Shown here: piece by piece, positions 5,298-6,352 of the stretch
Numbering within the stretch: the first letter of the stretch is position 1
How the letters are laid out: every line of letters begins with the position of its first letter
NCBI GenBank assembly: GCA_017995495.1
Contig: JAGOIS010000088.1
Location: 1-6,352, forward strand
Source: Candidatus Cloacimonadota bacterium
GTDB lineage: Bacteria; Cloacimonadota; Cloacimonadia; Cloacimonadales; Cloacimonadaceae
Direction of reading: 5' to 3'
DNA: 6,352 nt
Notes under the pieces: generated by a model
Database searches by the model: none
What the model was told of the DNA's origin: nothing
Seen by the model: the letters and a program-made list of their open reading frames with translations, nothing else
Translations under genes and position numbers: made by a program

Positions 5298-6352
5298 TCA
5301 GGCCGGGCCGGCGGACAACTCCACCTGCCGGCTGGCCAGCCTGCTGATGAAGGCGCGGTCGTGGGAGACGAAGACCAGGGCCCCGCCAAAGCCATCCAGG
5401 GCCTCCTCCAGCATTTCGCGGCTGCGGATGTCCAGGTGATTGGTGGGTTCATCCAGCAGCAGAACATTGTAGTCGCCCAGTAGCAGTTGCATCAGTTGCA
5501 GTTTGGCTTTTTCGCCCCAGGAAAGACTGCCGATCCGGGATGAGGCAAGGTCGGTCTTCAGGCCGATGCAGCCCATGAGTGTGCGGACCTGGCTTTCCGT
5601 TTTGCCACTGGCTTTCAGGTAATCCAGCGCCACCTCTTGAGGATCGAGCAGGCTGAGGTCCTGTTGATAGTATCCCAAGCGCAGGCGTCCGGCACGGGAA
5701 ATGGTTCCTTCGCAGGGGGTTAACGACCCCTCCAAGAGGCGCAAAAGGGTGGTTTTGCCGCTACCGTTGGGGCCGGAGAGCCAGAGTTTGTCCGCGCCGC
5801 TGAGGTGGAAATAGAAATCGTGGAAGATCCAGCTGCCTTCATAGCGGAAGCTCATTCCCATGATGCTGATCAGCTCTTTGTCGGCCACCTGCACCTGATC
5901 GAAGGCAAGATGGCGGAGCTTTTCCTGATGGGGCTTTTCCACCGGATAGCGGTCATTGAGCATCTTGATCCTGTTTTCGATGTTCCGGGCCTGCTGCATC
6001 TGGGTCCGGGCGGGGTTGGTGACCAATTCGAAGACATGTCCCCCGCCTTCGGAGCGGGTCTCCTTCTGAAAGGAGGAGGCCCAGGCGCGCCTTTTTTGGA
6101 CGGCCTCCCGCAGTTGGCGCAGCAGGCGCTGGCGCTCCCGGTATTGCACCAGCTGATGGTCACTCAGTTGTTGTTTGTCGCGGACGAAGCTGTGGTAGTT
6201 TCCGGCACGCACCTCCACTCTGCCAGCCTCCAGTTCGGCTATTTTGGTGGCGGTGTGGTCGATGAAAACCCGGTCGTGGGATACAAAGAGGACGGCGCCG
6301 CCATAGTCCAGCATCCAGTCCTCGAACCAGAGCAGCTGTTCGGAGTCCAGAT
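5298..6352 (-). CDS. ABC-F family ATPase, C-terminal 350 residues (5' end beyond right edge)
   Basis: ABC-F proteins are soluble tandem ABC ATPases that act on the ribosome, as translation factors or as antibiotic-resistance proteins. The visible part (residues counted from the edge) starts in the Walker B region of the first ABC domain (LDSEQLLWFEDW) with its switch histidine in FVSHDR (H25). A long charged helical linker follows (about 45-150), the position of the P-site-tRNA interacting motif. The second ABC domain has Walker A GPNGSGKT (193-200), Q-loop YYQQD, signature LSWGE (276-280), Walker B LLLDEPTNHLD (D300, E301) and switch FVSHDR (H330), ending 20 residues later without a C-terminal extension. 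No membrane segments are seen. The signature has W where LSGGE has its first G. The subfamily cannot be assigned because the first domain is missing. No terminator is evident after the stop. Confidence 0.93.
   Translation of the reverse strand, partial: LDSEQLLWFEDWMLDYGGAVLFVSHDRVFIDHTATKIAELEAGRVEVRAGNYHSFVRDKQQLSDHQLVQYRERQRLLRQLREAVQKRRAWASSFQKETRSEGGGHVFELVTNPARTQMQQARNIENRIKMLNDRYPVEKPHQEKLRHLAFDQVQVADKELISIMGMSFRYEGSWIFHDFYFHLSGADKLWLSGPNGSGKTTLLRLLEGSLTPCEGTISRAGRLRLGYYQQDLSLLDPQEVALDYLKASGKTESQVRTLMGCIGLKTDLASSRIGSLSWGEKAKLQLMQLLLGDYNVLLLDEPTNHLDIRSREMLEEALDGFGGALVFVSHDRAFISRLASRQVELSAGPA

Noticed and set aside
4556..5467. 303-codon open frame that would extend the DUF3795 protein upstream into the ABC-F gene
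   Set aside because: The upstream part is ABC-F sequence read in the wrong frame plus repeat sequence giving TDLTD-type peptides. AAGGAG and ATG at 4990 together with the immediate CGLYC motif fix the true start.

Overview
The window is a compact, mostly housekeeping bacterial segment in which every supported gene lies on the minus strand, so it reads right to left. From right to left: the 3' part of an ABC-F ATPase gene (runs off the right edge); a small cysteine-rich DUF3795-type gene with its own promoter-like sequence and ribosome binding site; a repeat-bearing intergenic region; rpsU (ribosomal protein bS21); a hairpin terminator; then a tightly packed run cvpA - mutS2 - dnaG (dnaG runs off the left edge).

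The rpsU - terminator - cvpA - mutS2 - dnaG block is the core of the window. cvpA and mutS2 overlap by 4 bases (ATGA), and mutS2 and dnaG abut with no gap (TAG then ATG). The order merges two known neighbourhoods: rpsU-dnaG-rpoD, the 'macromolecular synthesis' operon of E. coli, and cvpA near mutS2, as in Bacillus. As in E. coli, a terminator sits directly after rpsU. It probably lets S21 be made in large amounts while a minority of transcripts continue into membrane-protein, ribosome/DNA-quality-control and primase genes. rpoD would be a natural next gene beyond the left edge, but this cannot be seen.

The two intergenic regions of more than 300 bases (4189-4555 and 4991-5297) hold the least ordinary sequence. 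Each carries a copy of the same ~135-base repeat. Its 78-base core differs at only 6 positions between copies, without gaps. In both copies the left arm contains ACGGAT and the right arm ATCCGT/ATCTGT units, in copy A at an exact 9-base period, and the arms can fold into a hairpin. The copies are direct repeats 744 bases apart that bracket the DUF3795 gene. The region also holds a 16/17-base tandem repeat, a plus-strand terminator-like hairpin with no gene to serve, and TTGACA boxes upstream of rpsU and the DUF3795 gene.

The organism is a GC-rich bacterium. Family content (MutS2, DUF3795, ABC-F, bS21) and gene order are compatible with an environmental anaerobe of the FCB group such as Cloacimonadota, but that is a weak impression and not a determination. 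No phage, CRISPR, defence or biosynthetic system is visible. The main oddities are the repeats, the altered Smr motif in MutS2, the TTG start of rpsU and the LSWGE signature in the ABC-F protein.
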